Shown piece by piece: positions 32,001 through 42,086 of a stretch of DNA of 64,000 nt (the first letter of the stretch is position 1; the number at the start of each line of letters is the position of its first letter). The notes beneath the pieces were generated by a model, which ran no database searches, was not told the origin of the DNA, and saw only the letters and a list, made by a program, of their open reading frames with translations. This DNA is from Macrothele yani (Eukaryota > Arthropoda > Arachnida > Araneae > Macrothelidae), in contig CM076995.1 of the NCBI GenBank assembly GCA_039090855.1, positions 119,734,270 to 119,798,269 on the forward strand, given 5' to 3'. A program made the position numbers and the translations under genes.

Positions 32001-33313
32001 CACAGTGTGTCAAAGAATTTTTAAGACTGGCGCTAGATTTCAGCCTACGGTGGCGCTACCAGTGTAATCGCGAATGCCTTAAAAACCGTAACCATCTGCT
32101 TGCTTTCTGCCAAAAGTACTGCGCAGTTGTTAAAGTAACTCAAAAGAAACGGCCATTCATTAGAGAAGTAAAATTTTTTTCATGTTGAATTATTAAGATG
32201 GAACAAAGGGCTGTTATTAAATTTAACGCAAAACTTGTAAAAGTGCCTCGGAAACGTACCAAATGATGAAACAAGTTTACGGTGAGTTTTGTTTAAGTAG
32301 ATCAAATGTTTTCCTGTGGCACAAATGGTTTTTGGACGGAAGAGAGACGCTGGAAGATGATAAGCATACCGGAAGACCAAGTTCATCTAGGACACCTGAG
32401 ATTATTGAAAAAGTGCGTGATTTCGTGGCAAACAATCGATGTGCGTCACTAAGAATGATCGAAGAGTCTTTAAACATCAACAAAGAAACGATTCGAACCA
32501 TCCTGCATGAAGATTTGGGCAAAACAAAAGTCTGTGCTAAATTTGTTCCACACACGTTAACCAATGAACAAAAATCAAGGAGAAGTGCACATTGCAGAGA
32601 CATCATTTCAGCCGCTGAAAATGATCCAAACTTCTTAAAATCGATTGTTACAGGTGATGAAACGTGTGTTTTCAATATGATCCTAAAACAAAGCGACAAA
32701 GTGCGGAATGAAAGTTAAAAAACTCAACACAAGCCAAAAAAACAACAAAAGTTCCATCGAAAATCAAAACAATGCTCATTTCATTCTTCGATAGTAAGGG
32801 TATTTATCCACAAAGAATTTGTTCCAAGTGGACAAACAATTACTAGTGAGTTATTTTTAAATGTTTTGAGGCGTTTGATGGGCAGAATTCGTCGCATTCG
32901 TCCAGACTATCGGGATGAAAACAGTTGGTGTTTGTTGCACGATAATGCACCCAGTCACACCTCACTTCTTGTTCGTAGATTTTTGGCAAAAAATAACGTC
33001 TGTGTGTTTAATCATCCACCGTATTCGCCTAATTTAGCACCCTGCGACTTTTCTTTATTCCCAAAACTTAAAATGACGTTAAAAGGGTGTTATTTTGATG
33101 ATATTTCGACCATACAAACAGCTTCGACGCGTGCTTTGGAGGCAATTCCGCAAAGTGAACTGGAACAGGCATTGGAATCATTATTAAATCGCTGTAACAA
33201 GTGTATTGAAGCCGGGGACTCTTATTTTGAATAACAAACCAAAACAAATTATAATTTCTTGTTTCTATTTCATTTTACAGACCCAGTCTTAAAAAATTCT
33301 TTGCCACACTGTG
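32001..33313 (+). mobile_element. mariner element, near full length
   Basis: About 28-base terminal inverted repeats: CACAGTGTGTCAAAGAATTT at 32001 and the complement 'aaattctttgccacactgtg' at 33294-33313. TA lies at 31999-32000 and 33314-33315. At 1,313 bp this is the usual mariner size. The ends are well matched, so it is relatively young. Confidence 0.93.
32198..33234 (+). pseudogene. mariner transposase (DD34D), lightly damaged
   Basis: Starts MEQRAVIKFNAKLVKV at 32198, shifts frame near 32260, then MMKQVYGEFCLSRSNVFLWH (helix-turn-helix), TGRPSSSRTPEIIEKVRDFV and IVTGDETCVF (first Asp). A second shift near 32680 loses the 'WV..YD..TK' region, followed by KEFVPSGQTITSELFLNVLR, CLLHDNAPSHTS (second Asp), and PPYSPNLAPCDFSLFPKL (third Asp) with exactly 34 residues between the last two. 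The C-terminus is CNKCIEAGDSYFE, stop at 33232-33234. All three catalytic aspartates remain, but about three frame changes or stops make it inactive. Confidence 0.9.
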
Positions 33314-33496
33314 TATAAAACTGGAGGGAAAAAGAATCTGTAAAACTCTAGTTCAGATGACGCTGCGAATAATCCAAGAAGTCAGTTTCCTCTCTGTCAA
33401 TTTACACACAAGTTCTCGTTACCGAAGAAAAACGTTTCGTCATGTACGATGATAAACATATTACAGCTTCCCCCATGGACGGAGGCAATTGTGATA

Positions 33497-33690
33497 TCAT
33501 AATTGTCATCATCATCATAATTGTCAACCAAACCATTATCAGTCCACCGCTGGATGAAGATCTCCCCAAGTTTCTTCCATCAACTATCTGTCTTCAGCCT
33601 GTCTCCTCCGTGTTACTCTGGCAGGCTTTCGAATTTCATTCATACATCTCTCACGTGGTCTTCTAAGTCTCTTCTGGTCCCACACTCACT
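33497..33690 (-). mobile_element. RTE-type LINE 3' fragment
   Basis: Shares (CAT)n at its left end and 'tttcgaatttcat', 'catctctcacgtggtcttct' with the better copy at 16537-16928. Strongly diverged and truncated. Confidence 0.65.
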
Positions 33691-33753
33691 CACCAACCCG
33701 CTTGGCCAGTGTGGTGAGTTATGCCCCCCCCGAAAAATTGTCACATATGTATA

Positions 33754-35316
33754 TGCAGTGGTGTGCAGAAATTAAAGACGAAGAGGAGAAATTAGCATAA
33801 CAGCGGAACGATCAGGCAGAACGGACCGAAAGACTACTCAGGAGATAGAATAGGGTCCGGTACGGTGGGGCATGCGCATATATGCAGCATGACGTAGAGA
33901 GGTGGGGGTGGGGTGGGGGTCGTAAAGGGTAAAAAGCCCGCAGGCGGTGTACGCTCAGCAATTCGGTGAAAGCTATTGCACGTTGTGCATCGGTTTGAAC
34001 GACGTCGAATTGCTGCCACCGTGTGATATGGCCAACAGGCCATCCAGTAGACGACATCTGGATGACTTTACCCGAGGTCGTGTCATTGGGAAGTTGGAAG
34101 AAGGTCGAAGTGTGACTAGTGTGACTGAGGAGTTCGGAATCGCTCACAGCATCGTTTCACGAGCTTGGAGAACATTTCAAACGACAGAAACAGCTGTCCG
34201 AGAGTTTAAAAGTGGTCGTCCACGAGAAACGACGGTGGCGGACGACTGGTATATTGTCCTACAGGCGAGAAGAGACAGTGGGAGAAATCGCAAGGCACAT
34301 GCAACAGACAACTGGACATCCATTATCGCGTTTTACCGTGGCCGGGAGGCTGCACAAAGGTGGTCGATTTGCACGACGACCAGTACGGTGTGTGCCATTA
34401 ACGCCTGTTCATCAAAGACGGCGGTTTCTGTGGTGCCAGGAACACAAGAACTGGATACATCAGCAATTGGGTCGAGTTCTTTTTACGGATGAGAGCCGAT
34501 TTAGTCTGACGAGCGATTCTGGACGTATACACATCTGGAGAGAGCAGGGAACACGCAATTACACTTCCAACATCATCGAAAGGGACCGGTTTGGAGCTGG
34601 CGGAGTTCTCGTTTGGGGCGGTATCATGCTTGGTAGCGGTACTGACCTCCATGTCTTCAAAGGAGGTTCAGTCACTGCATGGTGTCCGCTATTGTACCGA
34701 GGTTTTCCTGCCTCACGTGCGTCTGTTGATGAGGTGCTGTGGGTCCTGAGTTCCTCTTCATAGACCACAACGCTACATCTCATCGTACAGTGGCTGTCGC
34801 AGAGCTGTTGGAGAGTAAAAATATTCAACGCATGGATTAGCCAGCAAGGTCCCCGGATATAAATCCAATCAAACACGTGTGGAACCTTCTCGGGAGATGC
34901 TTGGTAGCACGTCACCAGCCGCCAGCAACGATTCCGCCAGCTGCGATTGGCGCTACAAGAGGAATGGGCAGCGATGCCTCAACAGCTCCTTGACAACCTC
35001 GTCCTCAGCATGGTCAGACGTTGTAAATCCTGCAACGCAGTCAGGTGTGATCATATCCCCTACTAAAGACTGGATTTTTCTTGGCAGTCGCCCGTCACAT
35101 GGACGTTTCTGCCTTCTGTCCAGTTGTGCTCGAAGCTACCTTTTCAATAAAGTGCCTTTGTATCCTTTGGATTCCTTGTTTGGACGGTTTTGCTCACTTG
35201 TCCCATATTTTTACATTTTGGGGATCTTATGGTATGATTTGAGTCGATGTGGAGCACTTCTGCACGACGTTACATTCGAAAATCCGTCTCGTCCTTAATT
35301 TTTGCACGCTAGTGTA
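33754..35316 (+). mobile_element. Tc1-like element, 1.56 kb
   Basis: Ends match as inverted repeats: 'tgtgcagaaattaaagacga' (33761) against the complement of 'ctcgtccttaatttttgcac' (35288). TA dinucleotides lie just outside, at 33752 and 35317. The transposase is described separately. Its right end lies directly against the LTR of the miniature retrotransposon. Confidence 0.82.
34028..34985 (+). pseudogene. Tc1-like transposase, frameshifted, catalytic Glu lost
   Basis: Starts MANRPSSRRHLDDFTRGRVI at 34028, with the two helix-turn-helix motifs (VTSVTEEFGIAHSIVSRAW) and FKSGRPRET. It shifts frame near 34230 to IARHMQQTTGHPLSRFTVAG, PLTPVHQRRRFLWCQEHKNW, VLFTDESRFSL (first Asp), IHIWREQGTRN and GVLVWGGIM. 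After another shift, FLFIDHNATSHRTV holds the second Asp, then a stop, then PARSPDINPIKHVWNLL, where Lys replaces the catalytic Glu of the DD34E triad. Inactive. Confidence 0.85.
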
Positions 35317-35319
35317 TAT

Positions 35320-35478
35320 TGTAACGTGCCTGCACCGCAGGACGCACATGAGATTAAGGCAGATAGCACAGAGAGCATACGTCCGCGTAGCTCAGTTGGG
35401 GGAGCGACTTATTCCGGAATGAGGGGACCCCTGTTCCACGCCTGGCGTGGACAAAAATGACGGAGAAATTACGTTATA
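35320..35478 (+). repeat. 5' LTR of the TRIM
   Basis: Begins TGTAACG and holds a tRNA-like segment at 35381-35452. The shared tail 'acaaaaatgacggagaaatt' occurs in both copies. It differs from the 3' LTR at scattered positions, so the insertion is not recent. Confidence 0.8.
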
Positions 35479-35479
35479 T

Positions 35480-35491
35480 TGGCGCCCGAAC
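35480..35491 (+). promoter_or_regulatory. Primer binding site
   Basis: TGGCGCCCGAAC lies 1-2 bases inside the 5' LTR. This is a classic retroelement PBS complementary to a tRNA 3' end (the same 12 bases serve tRNA-Lys-primed retroelements). Confidence 0.85.
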
Positions 35492-35703
35492 TACAAGAAT
35501 GACCTGGCCGTTAAAGTTCTCGCAATGGTGTGATGTTCTTTCCACACCGCGAGACAGGAAAAATAAGAGAATCCCTTCTTCAGCGTTTCGAAAAATAAAT
35601 GTGTGTGATGTTATGTTCCACACCAAACTGACTGGGATTTTTCTAATGTACGTTCTTCAGCGGATGACTGCCAACAGAGACACATGGTTCCGGCACTCTT
35701 TCA

Positions 35704-35714
35704 GGGGGGGGGGA
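35704..35714 (+). promoter_or_regulatory. Polypurine tract
   Basis: Ten G residues and an A directly precede the TG start of the 3' LTR, where a plus-strand primer is expected. Confidence 0.75.
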
Positions 35715-35877
35715 TGTGACGTGCCTGCACTGCAGGACGCACATGAGATAAAGGTAGATAGCAGCGAGAGCATACGTCCGCGTAGCTCAGTTGGGAGAGC
35801 CACTTATTCCGGTGTGAGGGGACCTGGGCTCGATGCCCGGCGTGGACAAAAATGACGGAGAAATTTACTTCGTTATA
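35715..35877 (+). repeat. 3' LTR of the TRIM
   Basis: Begins TGTGACG and contains the better-preserved tRNA-like sequence (35776-35848). Ends 'cgttata' before an AT-rich junction with an RTE fragment. Confidence 0.8.
35776..35848 (+). tRNA. tRNA-like sequence in the 3' LTR (not a functional tRNA)
   Basis: GTCCGCG at the start pairs with CGTGGAC at the end as a 7-bp acceptor stem (one G-T). The D arm is GCTC / GAGC around AGTTGGGA, with a perfect A box TAGCTCAGTTGGGA. The T arm CTGGG-CTCGATG-CCCGG contains the B box. The anticodon arm does not fold into 5 bp. The matching copy in the 5' LTR (35381-35452) is more decayed in the T arm. The Pol III promoter boxes appear usable; charging as a tRNA is unlikely. 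Confidence 0.65.
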
Positions 35878-35885
35878 ATATATAT

Positions 35886-36480
35886 AATAATCTACTGCTG
35901 AATGCAGGTCTCCCAAAAAAATCTCTTCCTCAACTTTTTTTTTTTTATTGGAGGTTTAACGACCACCGTGAGCAACTCAATGGGCTATAAGCAGTCGCCC
36001 GTCCCTAATTTAGGGTCACTGGTTCCAGGGAAGGGAGAGAGCCAGTGCCGTAACACAAACACAACATCCATGCCTCACCGGGATTCGAACCCGGACCCCC
36101 TTCGGACGAATGATTAGAAGCCAACGCCTTAGACCACTGCGCCACCGGGGCGGCCTTCCTCAACTTTCTGTCTTGTTGTGTCAATCTGCATATCACTCAA
36201 GCATACTTTCGAATTCCTACGTAGTCTTCTTCTGGCTGTTTTTCTGTCACTTGGTACCCAGTTAACTTTTTTGCTTGTCAAAAAATGGTTAGTTCTTCTA
36301 TAGCAATATGCCCAGCCCATAGCCAATTGAGGGTCTTTACTTTGATCGTGACGTCATCCACTTTTGTCATTTTCCTGATCCGTAAGTTTCTTTTCCTATC
36401 TTTTATGAGTACACCAAGCATGCAACTGTCCATTCTCCCTTAAGCTGTCTGCAGCCTTTTCATATGTCTTTTAGTTAAGA
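35886..36480 (-). mobile_element. RTE-type LINE 3' fragment split by a SINE
   Basis: The plus strand reads 'ctactgctgaatgcaggtct', and after the SINE 'ttcgaattcctacgtagtct', 'agcaatatgcccagcccata', 'tcattttcctgatccgtaag'. This is the same LINE tail as 16537-16928 but older. The minus-strand frame retains MGWAYCYRRTNHF as a relic of the 'WAGH.ARR.D' block. The SINE at 35941-36154 interrupts it. Confidence 0.75.
35936..36154 (-). mobile_element. tRNA-headed SINE inside the RTE fragment
   Basis: Full-length minus-strand copy with a poly(T) tail (35935-35946), the B box complement near 36081-36093 and the A-box region 'cactgcgccaccggggcggc' ending at 36154. The repeat CTTCCTCAACTTT flanks it (35925 onward and 36155-36167). 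Very close to the 5.5-kb copy. Confidence 0.92.
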
Positions 36481-36559
36481 TCCAGGTCTCTGATCGGTAG
36501 GGGCGCATTTAGTGAAACACCTTCTCCCCCAAGGGTTTTTTTTTTTTTTTTTAATTATT

Positions 36560-37875
36560 AAAGTTTCGTGCGATTCCGCATGTCCGCGCGTCCGAGACTT
36601 GAGCAGAAATCGCAATCCTTGGGGCTTATAAGGTGCCGCGCAGGGGACTCCACATTCGTGCCGAAGTGCACCGTAAGAGTCTGGTGAGATCCCTGAGCGA
36701 TAGACATGCCGAGGAGTCGCCGTAGATGTGCGTACGGGCAACTGACGGAGTTTGAACGAGGTCGTATCTTCGGGATGAGAGAGGCAGGGTGGTCGGCGCG
36801 CCGAATCGGCCGGTCGGATTGTATATACGGTGCGATCGTCTTGGAAGCAATGGAGATAGGAAGGCACCCCAGACACGGCGGACTGGCTCTGGACGAAGCA
36901 GACACACCACCAGCGGAGAGAACCGTGGAATCGTGAGAGCGGTACGCACAGATGCAACGACGTCCTTTTCCAATATCCAGAGACATGTGGCGGCTGCACA
37001 AGGGACTCCTGTGTCCGCCAGAACCGTTTCCAGGCGCCTGGCAAAGGCGAATCTGCACTCTCGATGGCCATTACGTTTTCTGCCATTAACACCTGACCAT
37101 CGTCGACGTCGATTGCAGTGTGTCATCAGCAAGCAACGTGGAATGTCACGGACGGCGGCGTATAGTGTTCAGTGACGATTCTCGCTTCTGTATGGGAACG
37201 GACGAGCACCGTGTCAGAGTGTGGAGGACCGCAGGTGAACGCTACAATCCCAACCTCACTGTACAGCGGCACACGTCCCGAACTGCATGTGTGATGGTCT
37301 GGGGAGCCATCGCGTATGACAGCCGGACTTCCCTCGCAGTGATCACAGGGACGTTGAAAGCTCAGCGCTAAGTACAGGAAATTCTGCGGCCTCATGTGCT
37401 GACTTTCCTGGAGGGGCGCCCCGAAGCCCCATTTTTCCAACAAGATAACGCCCGTCCGCACACAGCTCGGGTTTCTCAGGACTGGCTACGTCATGCTTCT
37501 ACGCTTCCGTGGCCTGCCAGATCGCCTGATCTTTCGCCCATGAAGCGCGTGTGGGTCCAGATGGAACGCTGCAGCTTTCTCCATGCCCCAGTGTTCGTGA
37601 TTTAGAGCGTCATTTGCAAGCGGGCAAATCTGCCCCAGGATAATATACGGCGTGACGTCTCTTTGACTCCATGCCGGATCGTATCACCGCATGTATCCGG
37701 GCACGAGGCAGTCTGACACGGTGCTAACGCTGACCGGAATGTGTACTGTATGGCCGCGGGAAATTGTCCTGCTGCTGTGATATTGTAATCACTTCTGTCC
37801 TTGGCATGCACCATCTCACTACTAAAATCTCATTTCAATCCGATGCCTCCTTCTTGGTGCGCGGATTTTTATAAC
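36560..37875 (+). mobile_element. Tc1-like element, same family as 10.66 kb
   Basis: Holds a complete-length but frameshifted transposase and a right end with 'aaatctcatttcaatccgat' and 'cctccttcttggtgcgcgga' matching the copy at 11.2 kb. The left end lies after the poly(T) at 36537-36553. Exact terminal repeats not resolved. Confidence 0.75.
36706..37605 (+). pseudogene. Tc1-like transposase, frameshifted, catalytic Glu lost
   Basis: Frames in order: MPRSRRRCAYGQLTEFERGR and REAGWSARRIGRS (helix-turn-helix), then ENRGIVRAVRTDATTSFSNI, HVAAAQGTPVSARTVSRRLA, PLTPDHRRRRLQ. Then VFSDDSRFCMG (first Asp), RVRVWRTAGERYNPN, CVMVWGAIAYDSRTSLAVI, a stop after LKAQR, then EILRPHVLTFLEG, FFQQDNARPHTARVSQ (second Asp), PWPARSPDLSPMKRVW. 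The residue expected to be Glu in 'SPIEHVW' is Lys, so the DD34E triad is broken, as in the unrelated copy at 34 kb. Inactive. Confidence 0.87.
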
Positions 37876-37879
37876 AATT

Positions 37880-38605
37880 AGTGTAAAAGGGTGATACAGA
37901 ATCCTAATGCATTGCAATAAAAAACCGTGGTATTGTCTGTTCATGAACATAAGATCTTCATTACCTTGGAATTTTCTAGTAGATTCCTCGTTATTCCGGA
38001 ATTCGTGCTGAATTCTACTTTCTCTTTCTTTCTTTTTCTTTTTCTTTTTGCCTTATTTCTTGTCGGAAGAACTAACTGCTTATCAAATCCGAGACATCGG
38101 TCGCGTTTGCCATTCTTATGGGTTCTCCCCCCCCCCTCTTTTCCCCTATTATATTTGTTTTTTCATTTTTTTGTTTTTTCTTCTTTTTAGGTGAACATCA
38201 CGGGAAGAACATTTTCTTTCGGCTTGAAAAATTACTTAATTGCTTAGAGAATTAAAATAATGTTTTTGAAAGCAAAGAATAAAATAATATTCAGTCAAAC
38301 GAGCCATTGAAGCCATTATCTACACTCGTGGTCCAAATGAAAGGATAATTAATAAATAAATGCATATCTCAAAGTATTTCTGATGAAATTCAATGAAATT
38401 TGGTAAAGTGGTTTATTATTGCATAACTTACGTACAGAGACCAGCCATCAATTAACGGGCCCCTGTACAAGCACGTGAACAGGCTTCCCCCCCCCCTCTC
38501 TGAAAATGTCAATAGCCGTCTTTGAAAAAAAGAAAAGAAAAGAAAAGAACTTTTTATTTTGTACAGTCAAAGGAATGAAAAACGATGTTGTTTCGTATAT
38601 AATAA
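37880..38605. other. Spacer, nothing recognised
   Basis: Pyrimidine-rich stretches (38025-38050, 38126-38190) and no protein similarity on either strand. Confidence 0.4.
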
Positions 38606-38606
38606 T

Positions 38607-39190
38607 CAGTGGCGTATCTTGGGTCCAAGACATGGGCTATCTCACCCGCCCCCAGTACTGTTTTTGTTTTTTTAATTGCGAAGCTTATTTTTCAGTTGGT
38701 AACTAATAGAAAACTTTTTTTTCTTAATTTTAGGTGCATGCTATTGCTATCATAATACCAAATTATTATGAGGATTAGGACTTTAACACTTATTTGTACA
38801 TGACCTCCATTCTTCTTCTGTACACTTTATTTGTACATGCACTCCATTTTTCTTTCCTTTTGGTGATGTTCAGTGTTACTTTTCCGTAAAGAGTTTCTTC
38901 CGAATACTTTATCACATTTAAAAAGAATGTTTTTCTCTATTGACAAAACAGCCAATTTGCTCAAGTCTACATGTCTTTGTGTTTCCTTAAAGTATAGTAT
39001 GTCTTGATTCTTTCTAATGCAGAAAAATTTCTTTCGGCAGTTGCAGTTGTTGATGGAAATTTTAATATTAGGTCTGCTAATTTTTACATCTCAATAAACA
39101 CAATGTCCAATTTATTCAATTTCATGTAACTAGTAATGTCTCTTAATAATTTCTTTTCGTGTTCATCAAGGGAATAATAAATACTTTCAC
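38607..39190 (-). pseudogene. hAT transposase C-terminal fragment
   Basis: On the minus strand (about 39190 to 38960) one frame reads YYSLDEHEKKLLRDITSYMK, LADLILKFPSTTATAERNFS and ALERIKTYYTLRKHKDM, with one stop. This is the hATC dimerisation domain ('FP.T.A.AER.FS.L.RIK'). CAGTGGCGTATCTTGGGTCC at 38609 resembles a hAT terminal repeat and probably marks that end of the element. The other end and the catalytic part were not identified. Confidence 0.7.
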
Positions 39191-39575
39191 ACACACGCGC
39201 GCGCGCGCAGTTCATTTTTGAGTCGAACTGTCAAAATTTGAAGCATCGGGTTCTTTAAGTTCTGACAGTAGATGACCAGGAAAGCTTTCACATTTTTTTT
39301 TCAAAACAATTCGAATCCAACAAAAGACACGAATTTAAGATATAATATTACTAATTTTAATTCATTGACACTTCACACAGCTGAAACAATTCTCGCGAAA
39401 CACGGGCATTTACGGGCGGGAGCATGCAAGTGACGAAAGTAGTCAAAGTCTTCTCTTTTCTGAGCAACGGCCCATTCACACTTCATCTGCTCCTCCATTT
39501 TGTCAGGGAAATCCTAGCCAGCGAACGTATCAAAGGTCTTCGAATCGCACAGCGAAGACCTCAGGCGAAGGCAGG
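39191..39575. other. Spacer with a CA/CG microsatellite
   Basis: (CA)n(CG)n at 39188-39210. Otherwise nothing recognised. Confidence 0.4.
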
Positions 39576-39581
39576 CAGGTC

Positions 39582-39797
39582 GCCCTGGTGGCGCAGTGGT
39601 CTAAGCGATGGCCTCTGATCATTCGTCCGAAAGGGGTCCGGGTTCGAATCCCGGTGAGGCATGGATGTTGTGTTTGTCTTACGGCACTGGCTCTCTCACT
39701 TCCCTGGAACCAGTGACCCTAAATTAGGGACGCGCGACTGCTTATAGCCCACTGAGTTGCTCACGGTGGTCGTTAAACCTCGAAAAAAAAAAAAAAA
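39582..39797 (+). mobile_element. tRNA-headed SINE
   Basis: Head 'ggtggcgcagtggtctaagc', B box 'gggttcgaatccc' (39641-39653), body as in the 5.5-kb copy, and an A15 tail after 'ggtcgttaaacctcg'. Well preserved. The target duplication is uncertain. Confidence 0.88.
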
Positions 39798-39799
39798 GA

Positions 39800-41600
39800 C
39801 TAGTTGCGACACGGTAACACCATCCCTCCACCAGGAGGCCCGTTGGTCTTTGATCGCCAGACTGATTCTCTTAGTCAAAAGAAGTGAATCAGCACGTGTT
39901 TTTTTTTTTTTTTTTTTTTTTTATTCGCAGCGAAACATCGACATAGCTTAATACCGTTGCTAATTGACTTTTATTTGTGCATTCTCCGGGCTTCGCAGCT
40001 AGCCTAGCTAGTCTCGAATATGCGCCACACGGATAATAATATAATGATGGGTTTCTCTTCCCTGTGGTTTTATGCATAGCATGAAAGGCAAATAAAAGAG
40101 TTCAGTTATTTTTTGCACAATTATAATCACGGAACAAAAAATCTGGGTGCCATGTAGCAGTGGAAGCCAAAACCATTAGCTGGGGAGAACATTTCATACT
40201 GTATAATTTTACATATACTTTCCCCCTACATTTTTTTTTTTTTTTTTTTTTTTTTTTACCGAATGCAGAGTTTCGCCTTTTTTGTGGATTCCCCCGAGAT
40301 CATGATAATTTTATTAGTAAGCAATAAATTAAATTTAATCGATCTAACTATTCTGTCTAAGCTGCGCGGGAGCAGCAACCCATAATTTGAAATCCTTCCG
40401 CTCACGGTTTAGAAGGGTTGCAGAACAAATACGAAAAAAACTAAAGCCGAACGTGAGATCAGTTTTAAGAATTCGGCAGTGTAGAAAAGCAGAGAAAAGT
40501 TCAAAAGAAATAGAAATGTATTTCCAGAGTAAAAATGTTGAGAACCTCTGCCACAAATACCACTCACCTCCGTCCCATATACCCCATATACAAAGCAATA
40601 TCTACTTAGCTTAACTTTTGTACAAGAAAAATTTTAAAAACGCGCGAGCCGTAAAATTTTGAGGTGATACTGATTAAATATGAAAAACAGTTTACCGGTT
40701 TCTTGTCAAGCTTTTTGGTTATCACTGAAAAAATGCCTACGGTAAAAACGTCTACAGAAAAATACCCACATTTAGAAGATATTCAAAAATGCCCACAGCA
40801 TTCCTACATAAATGATATTGCTCAGTTTTGATTCTCGTCCTGGTTTACTAGGTGTGGTGTAGGTTTAGTTTGGGAATGTAAATCACTTAAGTTTTTGTTA
40901 ACTCATTTCACATGCCTCGGCAATAACTGTACTTGTTAATAAAATATAGCAAAGCAAAAAAACAGACTCGTGATAAGAATTTTGAGAAAGGCGTAATTCC
41001 AAGTGATCAAAAACTTTTATGAGAGAATTTTAAATTCTTATGCGTTTATGAAATTTGAAAATGTATGCAATTATCGCACGCTACAAGAAATATGCGTACC
41101 ATATCAAGACATGAAAATTATTAAAGTTCCAAGAGCACCGCTTTGCTATTTTGTGTTATTCAAACGAGTTATTATAAGTAAAAACTGATTTGCAGGAACG
41201 AAACTAGAATATTTTTTCAGGGATGGGGTGACAATATAAAACTATTGCTTTGCAAGCATTATTGACTCAAATTTTTTTTTTTTAGTGCTTTCAACTTTTG
41301 AAAAGCATTATGTTCACAAATACTGTGTGTAGGTCTTTTTCAAAAATAACATTTGGCCTCGTTTTTGATGGGGAATCTTCGGCATTTGTTTCTAGGCAAA
41401 AACTTTCTTCGATGAGTATACACTGTTTCACATAAATTTCACAGTACATTACAGTGCTTTAAGTTTTATCTACATTTTTCTACCCATATTTTAAATTGCC
41501 ATTTGTCCTGCGTTGCCGGACCGCGGGCCCCCTGGTAGCACGGAGCCCAGGAATACTGACCCCCCCCGTTATGGTTAGGGACTGTTTATGTTGCTTAATC
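39800..41600. other. AT-rich spacer, nothing recognised
   Basis: Long T-runs at 39899-39922 and 40231-40257. Short frames near 40387 and 41003 show no family signature. Confidence 0.4.
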
Positions 41601-41787
41601 AGAAGAAATCCGTATCTGATTAAACTAAAATCTCTTCGTGCTTTAAAAACGATATACATTTAAAATTAAAACTGTTTCACACGATTAAAAACATCTCCAT
41701 TATGTACACCTGAGTCATTGGCAGTAGGTTTATTACAGGCAAGTCACAAAGTACAAATAAAAGATGATAGGTTAAAAAGGCAAGATC

Positions 41788-41818
41788 TTTCGAGCTCCCA
41801 CTGGAGCTCATTTTCAAG
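41788..41818 (-). ncRNA. Degenerate hammerhead-like motif in PLE
   Basis: The minus strand reads CTTGAAAAT, then stem GAGCTCC / loop AGTG / GGAGCTC, then GAAA. The stem II hairpin and GAAA box fit a PLE hammerhead, but the CUGANGA box is altered at about two positions. Probably a decayed ribozyme. Confidence 0.35.
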
Positions 41819-42086
41819 CCATAATGCCGTGTGGACCCTCAGAGACTCGCATATTTATGTACAAAAGTTCACGTCACGTTGTCTTGACAACGTAATGCTG
41901 TAAAGTTACAAACAAGCTATACCACTCTCAGGGAACAACAAAACATTTAAAAATGTTTTTAAGATGTTAAATAAGTTAATCCGTAATTTACAAATGAACA
42001 CGTTATGCAGTGCAGTAACAGTAATAATGAATACATAGTTATCACGTAAATCCATTTTTGCGTCAATCACGTATCTTCAAGATCGT

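Larger units (their letters stand above)
35320..35880 (+). mobile_element. Miniature LTR retrotransposon (TRIM) with tRNA-like LTRs
   Basis: Two ~160-bp direct repeats (35320-35478 and 35715-35877) begin TGTAACGTGCCTGCA / TGTGACGTGCCTGCA and end 'cgttata'. A 12-base primer binding site follows the first, and a G-rich purine tract precedes the second. The ~235-base interior has no coding capacity. This is the layout of a terminal-repeat retrotransposon in miniature, mobilised by another element's proteins. TATAT beside both ends may be the 5-bp target duplication, though the right flank is an AT repeat. Unusually, each LTR contains a tRNA-like sequence. Confidence 0.8.

Noticed and set aside
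36005..36196. Short proteins read through SINE copies (also at 3.5, 5.6 and 39.7 kb)
   Set aside because: The same peptide appears wherever the SINE occurs; there is no evidence of coding.
40387..40614. Basic 75-residue protein
   Set aside because: No recognisable family, no splice or promoter context, and an equally open reverse strand.
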